A DNA stretch of 64,000 bases. Source: an uncultured Eubacteriaceae bacterium (GTDB taxonomy: Bacteria; Bacillota; Clostridia; Eubacteriales; Eubacteriaceae). The DNA lies in the NCBI GenBank assembly GCA_945867155.1, contig CAMBHL010000005.1:1-64000 (forward strand), written 5' to 3'. Position 1 is the stretch's first letter; every line of letters begins with the position of its first letter. Below the pieces are notes generated by a model that saw only the letters and a list, made by a program, of their open reading frames with translations, was not told the DNA's origin and made no database searches. Shown in pieces: positions 1-7,686 of the stretch. A program made the position numbers and the translations under genes.

Positions 1-1
1 T

Positions 2-30
2 ATTTTACCAGCTCTCTTTTATCTTGTCAA
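2..30 (-). promoter_or_regulatory. Consensus sigma-A promoter (putative rRNA P2)
   Basis: Reading leftward, TTGACA (25-30) and TAAAAT (2-7) are separated by exactly 17 bp. The start site would fall just outside the left edge. Together with the next promoter it forms a tandem pair typical of rRNA operons, but the transcribed gene is not in the window. Confidence 0.7.
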
Positions 31-135
31 GAACTTTTTTAAAGTTTTTTGAAAACTTTACGTTCAGCCTTTTTCTTGTCGAAAAAGTACGTTTATAGAG
101 CTGATAATTGCTCTCTCTCGTTGAGAGCGTAATTA

Positions 136-164
136 ATTATACGCGGTAATATACTCACTGTCAA
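136..164 (-). promoter_or_regulatory. Consensus sigma-A promoter (putative rRNA P1)
   Basis: Perfect TTGACA (159-164) and perfect TATAAT (136-141) on the minus strand with 17-bp spacing. It lies about 134 bp upstream of the second leftward promoter, and no ORF is found between here and the left edge. A perfect -35/-10 pair is rare and fits a stable-RNA promoter. Confidence 0.75.
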
Positions 165-214
165 GTGTTTTTTGCAATTTATTTTAATTTTTTATTTTTT
201 TTTGTAAAATCAAC

Positions 215-247
215 AAAAAAAGCCGTGTGAATGCACACAGCTTTTTT
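215..247. terminator. Bidirectional intrinsic terminator
   Basis: Stem GTGTG/CACAC extended by AGC/GCT around one C-A mismatch, loop AATG, with A-run on the left and T-run on the right, so it can work on both strands. On the minus strand it follows the small ORF at 269-358 and insulates it from the leftward promoters. Confidence 0.65.
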
Positions 248-268
248 ATATATATTATAGAAGGTTCT

Positions 269-358
269 TTACGCCTGGCTTTTGATCGTCTGGACGGTTA
301 TGTTGACACTGTGAGGTACCGGGCGCCGTGCGTAACACTCTATCATCATTAAGTGCAT
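269..358 (-). CDS. Possible 29-aa small protein
   Basis: A 29-codon minus-strand frame, MHLMMIECYARR..., ends at TAA (269-271) and is followed within about 25 bp by a terminator. A GGAGG lies 11 nt before the ATG, a little far. No family is recognised and no membrane segment is seen. The only support is the ribosome site, start, stop and terminator order; it could be chance. The stretch from 359 to 472 holds nothing else I can name. Confidence 0.3.
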   Translation of the reverse strand: MHLMMIECYARRPVPHSVNITVQTIKSQA

Positions 359-472
359 ATCGTCTGATTCCTCCATCTGTTTTTAATCAGTGTCAGTATA
401 AGCTTTGCTTTTTAACAATTGATGATTTTTTGTTAAATATTTTATAAAGAATGAGGACATCAGAATTTAAAT

Positions 473-501
473 TTGAAAAATCTTATGATTCATCTTATAA
501 T
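473..501 (+). promoter_or_regulatory. Promoter of the Rrf2-family regulator gene
   Basis: TTGAAA (473-478), 17-bp spacer, TATAAT (496-501), followed by a 48-bp leader to the ATG at 550. Confidence 0.65.
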
Positions 502-549
502 AAAGATCACGACTAATTTTATAGGGAAGAAAAAGAAATAGGTGAAATC

Positions 550-987
550 ATGAAAATCTCAACGAAAGGACGCTACGCCCTGCGCATGCTGACCGATCTG
601 GCCGAACATCAGGGCGAAGGCTACATCGCGCTCAAAGATATTGCCAAGCGTCAGAATATCTCGAAAAAATACCTCGAACAAATCGTCATCCTGCTCCACG
701 GCTCCGATCTGTTAAAAGCGAGCCGCGGCCCCAACGGCGGCTACCAGCTGGCCAAGGCGCCGAAGGACTGCACCGTCGCCGACATCTTAAGACAGACAGA
801 AGGCTCCCTCGCCCCCATCGCCTGCCTTGAAGCCGAACCCTTTGGATGCGAACGTGTCGAAGAATGCCTGACCCTGCCGGTCTGGAAGGGCCTGTACAAA
901 CAGATCACCGACTACCTCGAAGGGATCACCATTCAGGATATTCTCGACCACGCATCCCAGAACGCACCTCTGAACTTTGTCATATAA
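550..987 (+). CDS. Rrf2-family transcriptional regulator (IscR-like)
   Basis: A 145-aa winged-helix regulator of the Rrf2 family. The N-terminus (KISTKGRYALRML) and the helix-turn-helix region around residues 27-60, ending in RGPNGGY, are hallmark Rrf2 sequence. Three cysteines, C92, C100 and C106, sit where IscR-type members bind an iron-sulfur cluster (IscR uses C92, C98, C104), so it may sense Fe-S status or redox; the wider spacing of the first pair makes this an inference. CymR-type cysteine regulators are the other option. No isc or nif genes are adjacent. A purine-rich GGGAAGAAAAAG precedes the start. It has its own promoter and terminator, so it is monocistronic. Confidence 0.85.
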   Translation: MKISTKGRYALRMLTDLAEHQGEGYIALKDIAKRQNISKKYLEQIVILLHGSDLLKASRGPNGGYQLAKAPKDCTVADILRQTEGSLAPIACLEAEPFGCERVEECLTLPVWKGLYKQITDYLEGITIQDILDHASQNAPLNFVI

Positions 988-991
988 CAAC

Positions 992-1025
992 GAAAACCCG
1001 CGAATTCATTTTCGCGGGTTTTTTG
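992..1025 (+). terminator. Intrinsic terminator after the Rrf2 gene
   Basis: Eleven-base-pair stem AAACCCGCGAA/TTCGCGGGTTT followed by a T-run. It overlaps the last codons of the convergent minus-strand ORF that ends at 1006. Confidence 0.85.
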
Positions 1026-1293
1026 TCTGCTGATGTTTTTTCTGTTCTTCCAGACGTTCGTGCCGAATGGCTTCTGCGCGTCTTGCCATTTCACGGTAAA
1101 CCTGCTGCTGGTGGGTCAAAGGCTTAGCTTCTTCAGCGGATTCGGGCTTCTCCAGCGATGGATTTTCCATAGTTTTTTCTTCCTGATGTGCCGGCTCTTC
1201 CAGCACATCGGCTGTCTTTTCCTGCTGCTGAGACCGGCGTCTGCTTTTAATTTGACTCAGGCTCTGAAAATGCCTGATATTCACTTTTGTCAT
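1006..1293 (-). CDS. Hypothetical 95-aa highly charged protein
   Basis: Very hydrophilic, rich in Glu, Gln, Lys and Arg, no cysteine, no membrane segment; likely helical or disordered. The N-terminal stretch KVNIRHFQSLSQIKSRRR is basic and the rest is mixed-charge. I do not recognise the family. An excellent AGGGAGGA lies 7 nt before the ATG, which is the main reason to believe it. It is convergent with the Rrf2 gene, whose terminator hairpin overlaps its 3' end, and divergent from the metal ATPase gene. Confidence 0.6.
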   Translation of the reverse strand: MTKVNIRHFQSLSQIKSRRRSQQQEKTADVLEEPAHQEEKTMENPSLEKPESAEEAKPLTHQQQVYREMARRAEAIRHERLEEQKKHQQTKNPRK

Positions 1294-1408
1294 CAGACCG
1301 TCCTCCCTTTCTGAAACCTTCTGAATCTTTAATCACATCATAACAAAACAAGCTTTAAGAAAATCAAAATGTTATTTGTTAGTTTTATCGAATTTCCATG
1401 AAAACATC

Positions 1409-1437
1409 TTGACTTTTACTCCTGATCCATGTATGAT
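1409..1437 (+). promoter_or_regulatory. Promoter of the metal-efflux ATPase gene
   Basis: TTGACT (1409-1414), 17-bp spacer, TATGAT (1432-1437). The putative metal-sensor operator follows immediately downstream. Confidence 0.75.
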
Positions 1438-1440
1438 TGA

Positions 1441-1462
1441 TATATGAACATATTTGCATATA
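1441..1462 (+). promoter_or_regulatory. ArsR/SmtB-type operator (putative)
   Basis: TATATGAA-CATATT-TGCATATA is an 8-6-8 inverted repeat with one arm mismatch. It matches the TGAA...TTCA core of SmtB/CadC/CzrA-type sites and covers the transcription start region, the place for a metal-released repressor. No ArsR-family gene is in the window, so the repressor would act in trans. Confidence 0.55.
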
Positions 1463-1492
1463 TTTATATATTAAATCGTAAAGGAGCGTCTT

Positions 1493-3814
1493 ATGCGTTT
1501 ACATGAAAAGGCCTCAGTGCCTCATCCCGATCACGATCATCATCACGATTGCTGTCATCATGATCATGAACATCACCACCACGATCACGAAGGAGCGGTT
1601 TCGGATCTCTCCGCCCTCGCCCTGACGTGTTCGAAATGCCATCAGCCCTTCGCAGCCTGTTCGTGCCCGCCCCAGGAAACCACGACCAAGCTTTTCAACA
1701 TCGAAGGCCTGGACTGCGCCGACTGCGCCGCCAAGGTCGAACGGGGATTCGGGCAGATTGACGGCATCGAATCGGCTTCGGTCTCATTTTCCGCCGGCGT
1801 CGTTCAAATTAAGGCGAAAGATCCGGACCGCTTTCTCGGCGCCCTGAACACGGTCGCCGGCAAACTGGAACCCGGCTGTGAAGTCGTGTCCCGCCATGCC
1901 GCGCCCAAAGCCGAAGCTGAAGAAGAAGCCAAAGGCCTCGGCGAATGGTTTTTCGGAGAAAGCTACGCGCGAATCCAGCTCATCCTCGGCGCCATTTTAT
2001 TCGGCATCGGCGAAGTGCTCGAGCATCTGGGCCTCGCTTCGCCGGTGTGGATCGCCTTTTATCTCGCGTCTTACGCCATCATCGGCCTGCCCATCGTCGC
2101 CGTGGCCGTCCGGATGCTCATCCGGGGACAGTTCTTCGACGAACATTTCCTCATGGCCATTGCGACCCTCGGCGCCTTTGCCATCGGCCAGTGGCCCGAA
2201 GCCGTTGGGGTCATGCTGTTCTACCGCATCGGCGAATATTTTGAAGACAAAGCCAGCGAACAGAGCCGCTCCCAAATCATGGACGCGGTAGATCTTCGTC
2301 CGGAAGTGGTCAACCTCCTCACCGATTCTGGCAAAACCGAAGTCATCCCGTCGGAAAACGCGAAAGTCGGCGACCTGCTCCTGGTTCACGCCGGCGACCG
2401 CATCCCCCTGGACGGCACTGTCATGGACGGCCATTCCCAGATCGACACCTCGCCGGTCACCGGCGAGCCGGTTCCTGTATCAGCAGGGCCCGGCGACGCG
2501 GTGATGTCTGGCTGTGTGAACACCTCAGGCACCCTGACCCTCCGGGTCGACAAGCCTTTGAGCGAATCCATGGTCACCCGGATTCTCGACGCGGTGGAAA
2601 ACGCTGCAGCGTCCAAACCGAAGATCGACCGCTTTATCAGCAAATTCGCCAAATACTACACGCCCTTCGTCGTGTTCACCGCCATCGCGACAGCGGTGCT
2701 TCCGCCACTCATCGGCGGCGCCAGCTGGTACAAATGGATTTACACGGCCCTGTCCTTCCTCGTCATCAGCTGCCCGTGCGCCCTGGTGCTGTCTGTGCCC
2801 CTGGCTTACTTTTCAGGGATCGGCGCCGGCTCCAAACTGGGTATTCTCTTTAAAGGCGGGGTGGCTCTGGAAGCGATGGAATCTGTGCAGAGCGTCGTCT
2901 TCGACAAAACCGGCACCATCACCGAAGGCAACTTCCTCGTCCAGTCTGTGGACGCCGAAGCGCCCCTGACACCTGACGCGCTGCTAAAACTCACGGCCAG
3001 TGTGGAAGCCCATTCCAACCATCCCATCGGCATGAGCATCGTCCAGAAGGCGAAGCACGAAGGCCTGGACCTCGCCGCCGTTTCGGACATCGAAGAAACC
3101 GCAGGCCAGGGCATTTCGGCAAAGGTTGACGGCAAAACCGTCCTCGCCGGCAACTTAAAACTCATGACAAGCCATGGGGTTGAAGGCCTGCCGGAAGCTG
3201 ACGCTGATGCCTACGGCACGCCGGTTTACGTCGCCGCAGACGGCCAATACGCCGGCACCCTGCGCATCGCCGACACCATCAAACAGGAAGCAAAGGGCGC
3301 CATCGCCGAAATCAAGCAGGCGGGCCTTTCCACCGTCATGCTCACCGGGGACACCGAAGCCAACGCCAAAGCCGTGGCCGCCGAAACGGGCATCGACGCC
3401 GTGCACGCGAAACTTTTGCCTCAGGACAAGCTGTCAGCCCTGAAGACCGTCCGAAACGAAAAAGGCTCGGTCCTGTTCGTCGGGGACGGCATCAACGACG
3501 CCCCGGTCCTCGCCGGCGCCGATGTCGGCGCGGCCATGGGCTCCGGCGCAGACGCCGCCATTGAAGCCGCCGACGTGGTCTTCATGAATTCCGACCTCCG
3601 GGCCGTCCCCACGGCCCTGGACATCGCCGGCCAGACCCGCCGCATCGCCTGGGGCAACATCGTCTTCGCCCTGGCTGTGAAAGCCGCGGTCATGATCCTC
3701 GGGCTCCTCGGCTTCGCGAACATCTGGTTCGCCGTCTTCGCCGACACCGGCGTGGCCATGCTGTGTGTGCTCAATTCGATTCGGATTTTGTATAAAAAAC
3801 GGGCGCTTGCGTAA
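1493..3814 (+). CDS. cadA: Heavy-metal P1B-type ATPase (Zn/Cd/Pb exporter)
   Basis: A 773-aa ATP-driven exporter of Zn2+, Cd2+ or Pb2+ across the cytoplasmic membrane. Residues 11-33 are a His/Asp-rich tail, then a Cys cluster (C46, C49, C56, C58), then one heavy-metal-associated domain with GLDCADC (72-78). The transmembrane metal site is CPC at 427-429, the phosphorylation site DKTGT at 471-475, then the HP motif (SNHP) and GDGIND hinge. A late FADTG in the penultimate helix is typical of the Zn/Cd/Pb subgroup rather than copper pumps. AAGGAG precedes the ATG. It is a single-gene unit with its own promoter, metal-sensor-like operator and a strong terminator. The tail probably buffers or senses zinc. 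Confidence 0.93.
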   Translation: MRLHEKASVPHPDHDHHHDCCHHDHEHHHHDHEGAVSDLSALALTCSKCHQPFAACSCPPQETTTKLFNIEGLDCADCAAKVERGFGQIDGIESASVSFSAGVVQIKAKDPDRFLGALNTVAGKLEPGCEVVSRHAAPKAEAEEEAKGLGEWFFGESYARIQLILGAILFGIGEVLEHLGLASPVWIAFYLASYAIIGLPIVAVAVRMLIRGQFFDEHFLMAIATLGAFAIGQWPEAVGVMLFYRIGEYFEDKASEQSRSQIMDAVDLRPEVVNLLTDSGKTEVIPSENAKVGDLLLVHAGDRIPLDGTVMDGHSQIDTSPVTGEPVPVSAGPGDAVMSGCVNTSGTLTLRVDKPLSESMVTRILDAVENAAASKPKIDRFISKFAKYYTPFVVFTAIATAVLPPLIGGASWYKWIYTALSFLVISCPCALVLSVPLAYFSGIGAGSKLGILFKGGVALEAMESVQSVVFDKTGTITEGNFLVQSVDAEAPLTPDALLKLTASVEAHSNHPIGMSIVQKAKHEGLDLAAVSDIEETAGQGISAKVDGKTVLAGNLKLMTSHGVEGLPEADADAYGTPVYVAADGQYAGTLRIADTIKQEAKGAIAEIKQAGLSTVMLTGDTEANAKAVAAETGIDAVHAKLLPQDKLSALKTVRNEKGSVLFVGDGINDAPVLAGADVGAAMGSGADAAIEAADVVFMNSDLRAVPTALDIAGQTRRIAWGNIVFALAVKAAVMILGLLGFANIWFAVFADTGVAMLCVLNSIRILYKKRALA

Positions 3815-3829
3815 TTTCGCAGCCAATAT

Positions 3830-3870
3830 AATAAAGCCTTTGATCGAAAAAACGATCAAAGGCTTTTATT
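3830..3870. terminator. Bidirectional terminator between cadA and the FGGY kinase
   Basis: A perfect 14-bp stem, AAAGCCTTTGATCG with its complement, AAAAAA loop, followed by TTTTATT. It serves cadA on plus and the kinase gene on minus, which end about 50 bp apart. Confidence 0.9.
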
Positions 3871-3885
3871 ATCCAGCTGATTTAT

Positions 3886-5391
3886 TTAGATACTTAAAAT
3901 TTCTGCAAAGTTGTCTTTAAGCTGCGGGTACAGCTTGTCGAAAGCCGCGTAGGTCTTGTCGTACACGTCGCGGTATTCCGGATTCGGCATGAAGGATTCG
4001 TCCCGCATCTTGATGATCTTGTCGCAGGCTTCCTGAACGGACGGGTACAGGCCGGCGCCAACCATGGCTAAAATCGCGCCGCCGAGCGCCGTCGCGTTGG
4101 CCGAATTCATGTCTGGCAGCACGACCGGCAGATTGTAAATATCCGCGCAGAGCTGATCCCAGAACGGGCTCTTGGAGCCGCCGCCGCACAGGCGCATGAC
4201 GTCCGGATGGACCCCGGATTCCCGAATAGCTTCGAGCACGTCGCGCATGGCGTAGGTGATCCCTTCCATGACGGCCCGGGTGATGTCGCAGATCGTGTGG
4301 GTCGCAGACAGGCCCACAAATCCGGCGCGGCATCTCAAGTCGAAGTGCGGGGACTGTTCCCCGGTCAGATACGGCATGTAAATCAAGTTGTTGGCGCCCG
4401 GTGCCGACTTCACCACGTCTTTGTTGATCTGTTCGTATTCTTTATCGGACGGATAGAAGGTGTTGCGGTACCATTTGAGCGAGTTCCCCGCGGAGTTCAC
4501 TGACCCCATGAAGTGCCAGGCCCCCGGCACGGCCATGCAGAAGGTGTAGACCCGGGCTTTTTTGTCCATCATCGGTTCGTCGCAGTAAGCGAAGACCGTC
4601 CCGGAGGTGCCGATGGTCGTCATGGCGCGCCCTTGGGCGACCACGCCGGTCCCGACTGCGCCGGCCGCGTTGTCCCCGGCGCCGCCGACGACGATCGTCT
4701 TTTCGGTCATACCCAGAAGGCCGGCCACTTCTTTGGTGAGCTGTCCGGTGACATCGGTGGATTCGTACATCTTGCCGAGCTGGGATTCCTTAATTTCCAT
4801 CGCGGCGAGCAGTTCCGGCGACCAGCAGCGGTTGTGCACGTCGAGCAGCTGCATGGCTGACGCGTCAGATACTTCTGTGGCGTATTCGCCGGTCAGGCGG
4901 TAGCGCAGGTAATCCTTCGGCAGCAGGATGTGCGCGGTCTTCGCCCAGATATCCGGTTCGTTTTCCTTGACCCACTGAATTTTCGCTGCGGTTAAGCCCG
5001 GGCGCACCGGGTTGCAGTTGATGCGCATCATCGTTTCGTCGCCGATGATCTTCCGGACAGATTCCGCCGCTTCAGACGTCCGGGCGTCGTTCCACAAAAT
5101 GGCCCGGCGCAATGGCTGGCCCTTGCTGTCCAAAAGGACGGCGCCCATCATCTGTCCGGCGATCCCGATGGCCACGACGTCTTCGCCGGCCACTTCTGAA
5201 ATGTCCAGACAGTAGCGGATCGTGGTGACCCCGGCCTGATACCAGTCTTCCGGGTCCTGTTCGGACCAGCCGTTGTGCGGCTGATACACTGGATATTCCA
5301 CGCTGCGCTGCGCAACTTCTTTTCCGTTTTGGTCGAAAAGCACCGTTTTGATGCTGCTCGTCCCCAAATCCAGTCCCAATACGTATTTCAT
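3886..5391 (-). CDS. FGGY-family carbohydrate/polyol kinase (xylulokinase-like)
   Basis: A 501-aa sugar kinase of the ASKHA fold that uses ATP to phosphorylate a sugar or polyol. The N-terminal phosphate loop is DLGTSS (8-13), ILWNDARTS is at 98-106, and GGAGDNAAGAVG holds the catalytic base D240. By overall sequence it is closest to xylulokinases (LLPKDYLRYRLTG, SDAS, SIGTSG-like motifs). The xylulokinase substrate motif GQMHG is GQMMG here (79-83), replacing the His that contacts xylulose, so the substrate may differ. It is the second gene of an operon after a GpsA-like dehydrogenase (114-bp gap with a hairpin). An AGAGGAGA lies before the ATG. A C4 or C5 polyol is a reasonable guess from neighbours. 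Confidence 0.85.
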   Translation of the reverse strand: MKYVLGLDLGTSSIKTVLFDQNGKEVAQRSVEYPVYQPHNGWSEQDPEDWYQAGVTTIRYCLDISEVAGEDVVAIGIAGQMMGAVLLDSKGQPLRRAILWNDARTSEAAESVRKIIGDETMMRINCNPVRPGLTAAKIQWVKENEPDIWAKTAHILLPKDYLRYRLTGEYATEVSDASAMQLLDVHNRCWSPELLAAMEIKESQLGKMYESTDVTGQLTKEVAGLLGMTEKTIVVGGAGDNAAGAVGTGVVAQGRAMTTIGTSGTVFAYCDEPMMDKKARVYTFCMAVPGAWHFMGSVNSAGNSLKWYRNTFYPSDKEYEQINKDVVKSAPGANNLIYMPYLTGEQSPHFDLRCRAGFVGLSATHTICDITRAVMEGITYAMRDVLEAIRESGVHPDVMRLCGGGSKSPFWDQLCADIYNLPVVLPDMNSANATALGGAILAMVGAGLYPSVQEACDKIIKMRDESFMPNPEYRDVYDKTYAAFDKLYPQLKDNFAEILSI

Positions 5392-5435
5392 CTGTGTTTC
5401 TCCTCTAATCGTTTTGGGAGGATAGGCCTTTGTCT

Positions 5436-5460
5436 ATAAGCGGCTCCCCCTTCCGCTTAT
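5436..5460. repeat. Intercistronic hairpin
   Basis: ATAAGCGG and CCGCTTAT form a perfect 8-bp stem with a 9-nt loop between the GpsA-like gene and the kinase gene. No T-run follows directly on the minus strand, so it looks like an RNA processing or stability hairpin rather than a terminator. Confidence 0.45.
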
Positions 5461-5505
5461 TGGCGTGATTTTTTTATTTAATTTTCGGTTCCGTTTAATA
5501 CAAAC

Positions 5506-6558
5506 TTATTTTAAAGCGTCTTTGGTGATCGTCTGGAAATCCTTCCACGGAATGTCGACTTTCGCGCCGTGATTCAGGCACTGATCCACGTGCATAAGCA
5601 GCGGGAAGTCAGATTCCTTGACTTTGCCGGCCTTGGCCATGGCTTTGACAGCCCGGGCCGTGCGCGTCGCGATGACAACGGCTTCCAGGGTCTGACCCTT
5701 TAATTTTTCCTTGATTTCCGGCATCGAATAGCCTTCTCCGAGATACTGGCCGACTTTCCGGCTGCGTCCGCCGGCAACGGTGACGTCCAGATCCCCGGCC
5801 GCGTACATGATCATCTTCTGATTGCCGCCGACGATGTCGAGCAGCTGATACATTTCCCAGACGGACTGCTGGAACAGCGCTGATTTGGAATTGACGTGGG
5901 CGATGCCGTCGTCTCCCATCTTGTTCTTGAGGCCGATGGCCATGGCCGTGCCGAGAGCGTAGCCGTTCTTAAGCGCAACTGCCGCTTCAAGGCCCACGAC
6001 GTCGTCCGTCAAGGCGATGTGATAATAGTCGGTTTCAAAGTGGCTGCGAATCCATTCGAGTTTTTCGAGGTCTTTCCCGCAGTAAGCGACGAAAGAATGG
6101 TCGTGGTCGGACAAATCCCGTGCGGTGCACGGACCGCCGATGGCGAAGAGTTCCACATCGACCCCTTCCGGCATGTGTTCTTTCCAGTATTCCGGGAAGA
6201 CTTGCAGAGTCCCGTCGGGCAGATCGATCATCCCTTTGGTGACAGAAATCACCGGCACACCCTTTGGAATCCGTTTAAACATTTCATTCAAGAACCAGTC
6301 GACGCCGAAGCTGGAAACGCCGCACACTACCAGTTCCGCCCCGTCGAGGGCTTCATCGACCTGATCGATCGTGTAGTACTTGATCCCTTCGTGGAGGGTC
6401 CGGTCCAGGTTGATGTGGTAGTTGTCCTGTCTCAGGCGCGCGATCACATCCCCGTCGAGAGGCGTGCCAACGAGACGAACTTCATTCCCATTTTCAAACA
6501 GCGGAAACGTCAATGCAGAAGCCATTTGCCCTGCGCCAACCAGTGTAACAATACCCAT
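5506..6558 (-). CDS. GpsA-like NAD(P)-dependent polyol-phosphate dehydrogenase (copy 1)
   Basis: A 350-aa protein of the glycerol-3-phosphate dehydrogenase family. The Rossmann loop is GAGQMAS (8-14) where housekeeping GpsA has GxGxWGTA; VTKGM (107-111), ALKNGYALG, and GDLDVTVAGG...SRK correspond to the catalytic lysine and C-terminal domain motifs of GpsA. The conserved departures from GpsA, shared with the second copy, and the position next to a sugar kinase and SorC regulator suggest a catabolic polyol-phosphate dehydrogenase rather than phospholipid synthesis; this is inference. The chosen ATG (6558) is preceded by AAAGGAGA; a longer frame upstream has no ribosome site and would overlap the promoter. 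First gene of the operon with the FGGY kinase. Confidence 0.8.
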   Translation of the reverse strand: MGIVTLVGAGQMASALTFPLFENGNEVRLVGTPLDGDVIARLRQDNYHINLDRTLHEGIKYYTIDQVDEALDGAELVVCGVSSFGVDWFLNEMFKRIPKGVPVISVTKGMIDLPDGTLQVFPEYWKEHMPEGVDVELFAIGGPCTARDLSDHDHSFVAYCGKDLEKLEWIRSHFETDYYHIALTDDVVGLEAAVALKNGYALGTAMAIGLKNKMGDDGIAHVNSKSALFQQSVWEMYQLLDIVGGNQKMIMYAAGDLDVTVAGGRSRKVGQYLGEGYSMPEIKEKLKGQTLEAVVIATRTARAVKAMAKAGKVKESDFPLLMHVDQCLNHGAKVDIPWKDFQTITKDALK

Positions 6559-6589
6559 AGCTTTCTCCTTTGCAAAATATGATACTTCT

Positions 6590-6618
6590 ATTGTAAACGG
6601 TTTTCGGGAAAATGTCAA
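6590..6618 (-). promoter_or_regulatory. Promoter of the GpsA-like/kinase operon
   Basis: On minus: TTGACA (6613-6618), 17-bp spacer, TACAAT (6590-6595). The start site lies about 25 bp before the ATG at 6558. Confidence 0.75.
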
Positions 6619-6624
6619 TGTGCT

Positions 6625-6640
6625 TTGGGAATTTTCTCAT
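6625..6640. promoter_or_regulatory. Putative SorC-family operator, site 1
   Basis: TTGGGA-ATTT-TCTCAT, the same left half and spacing as the perfect TTGGGA-N4-TCCCAA site at 8712. It lies just upstream of the -35 box of the GpsA-like operon and in the intergenic region shared with the first SorC gene. Confidence 0.45.
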
Positions 6641-6741
6641 TTTCGAAGAAAGCCCTCAATATTTTTAAAAATTTTAAAATTTCAGAGAATATCCGTTATA
6701 ATAAGAGCAATCAGAGGGGGCACAGAAAGAGAGGAAAAGAT

Positions 6742-7686
6742 TTGGAAAAAGACACCTACCGCATCAATCAGATCGTGCGCATTTCAAAGCTTTATTACGA
6801 ATGCAATCTCGGGCAGGTTCAGATCGCCGAGAAAGAGGGCATCAGCAAATCCACAGTCAGCCGGCTGTTAAAAATGGGCAAGGATCTCGGCATCATCGAA
6901 GTGCACATCAAGGAACCGGCGATGATGTACACCGATCTCGAGGACGAGCTGACCCGGCGCTTTCCCCTGAAGCGGGCCACCATCGTGCCCGTCATGGTCG
7001 ACAATCCCCAGATCGTGCTCAACGACGTGTGCGCGGCCCTCATCGCCGATCTGCCCCGCTACCTCGAAAACGACGCCACCCTGGGCATCGCGTGGGGCAC
7101 CACTTTGGAATCCCTGTCGGCCATGCTGCCCCATTTCAGGTGCCAGGGCATCTCCGTGCTTCAGCTCACCGGGGGCTATTCCCGCCTGGCTCACGAAACC
7201 AGCGCCCTGTCGATTCTCCAGAGATTCGCATCGAGCGTCGACGGTGACGCCTACGTGATTCCGGCGCCGGCCATCGTCGACACCCCGGACATCGCCCAGG
7301 CCATCGAAAAGGATTCCCAGATTCAAAAAGTCATGACCATGGCGAAGCGCTGCCAGACCGCGATTTATTCTGCCGGGGCTTTCGGGCGCCCGTCTGTCAT
7401 CTTCGAAATGGGTATTATCGACGACGCCCAGTACGCGAAAATGGCGGCGGACGGCTGTGTGGGCGACTGCTGCGGCCATTTTCTAAACGCCCAGGGCGAA
7501 ATCTTCGACGAAGCCCTGGACCGCCGGGTCGTCGGCGTCTCCCTGGACACGATCCGAAACATTCCCCACCGCCTGCTCATCGCGAGTGACCCCCGCAAGG
7601 GCAAGGTTCTGAAGGCCGCCCTTCAGGGCCACATGGCCAGCCACCTCTACGTCGACGTCAAAACCGCCGAAGCGATCCTCAAGTAG
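6742..7686 (+). CDS. SorC-family sugar-binding transcriptional regulator (copy 1)
   Basis: A 314-aa regulator with an N-terminal helix-turn-helix (residues about 8-50, with QVQIAEKEGISKSTVSRLL) and a C-terminal phosphosugar-binding domain (IAWGTTLE, LTGG, GAFGRPS and HLYVD motifs) as in SorC/DeoR/CggR proteins. The best start is a TTG at 6742 with GAGAGGAAA upstream; this gives the usual family length, whereas the ATG at 6625 adds 39 residues without family character. It is divergent from the GpsA-like/kinase operon and convergent with the second SorC gene, overlapping it by 8 bp. It probably controls one or both dehydrogenase genes in response to a sugar or polyol phosphate. Confidence 0.87.
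   Translation: MEKDTYRINQIVRISKLYYECNLGQVQIAEKEGISKSTVSRLLKMGKDLGIIEVHIKEPAMMYTDLEDELTRRFPLKRATIVPVMVDNPQIVLNDVCAALIADLPRYLENDATLGIAWGTTLESLSAMLPHFRCQGISVLQLTGGYSRLAHETSALSILQRFASSVDGDAYVIPAPAIVDTPDIAQAIEKDSQIQKVMTMAKRCQTAIYSAGAFGRPSVIFEMGIIDDAQYAKMAADGCVGDCCGHFLNAQGEIFDEALDRRVVGVSLDTIRNIPHRLLIASDPRKGKVLKAALQGHMASHLYVDVKTAEAILK

Noticed and set aside
1033..1314. Hydrophobic plus-strand frame of 93 codons after the Rrf2 gene
   Set aside because: It lies inside the Rrf2 terminator and opposite a charged minus-strand protein that has a strong ribosome site; the hydrophobic look is the mirror of charged codons.
3886..5391. Firm assignment as xylulokinase or glycerol kinase
   Set aside because: The xylulose-contacting His of GQMHG is Met, and no xylose isomerase is present; glycerol kinase motifs are also lacking.
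5896..6582. Long plus-strand frame opposite the first GpsA-like gene
   Set aside because: It is antisense to a gene with complete family motifs and has a composition typical of the reverse strand of GC-rich genes (His, Val, Phe rich).
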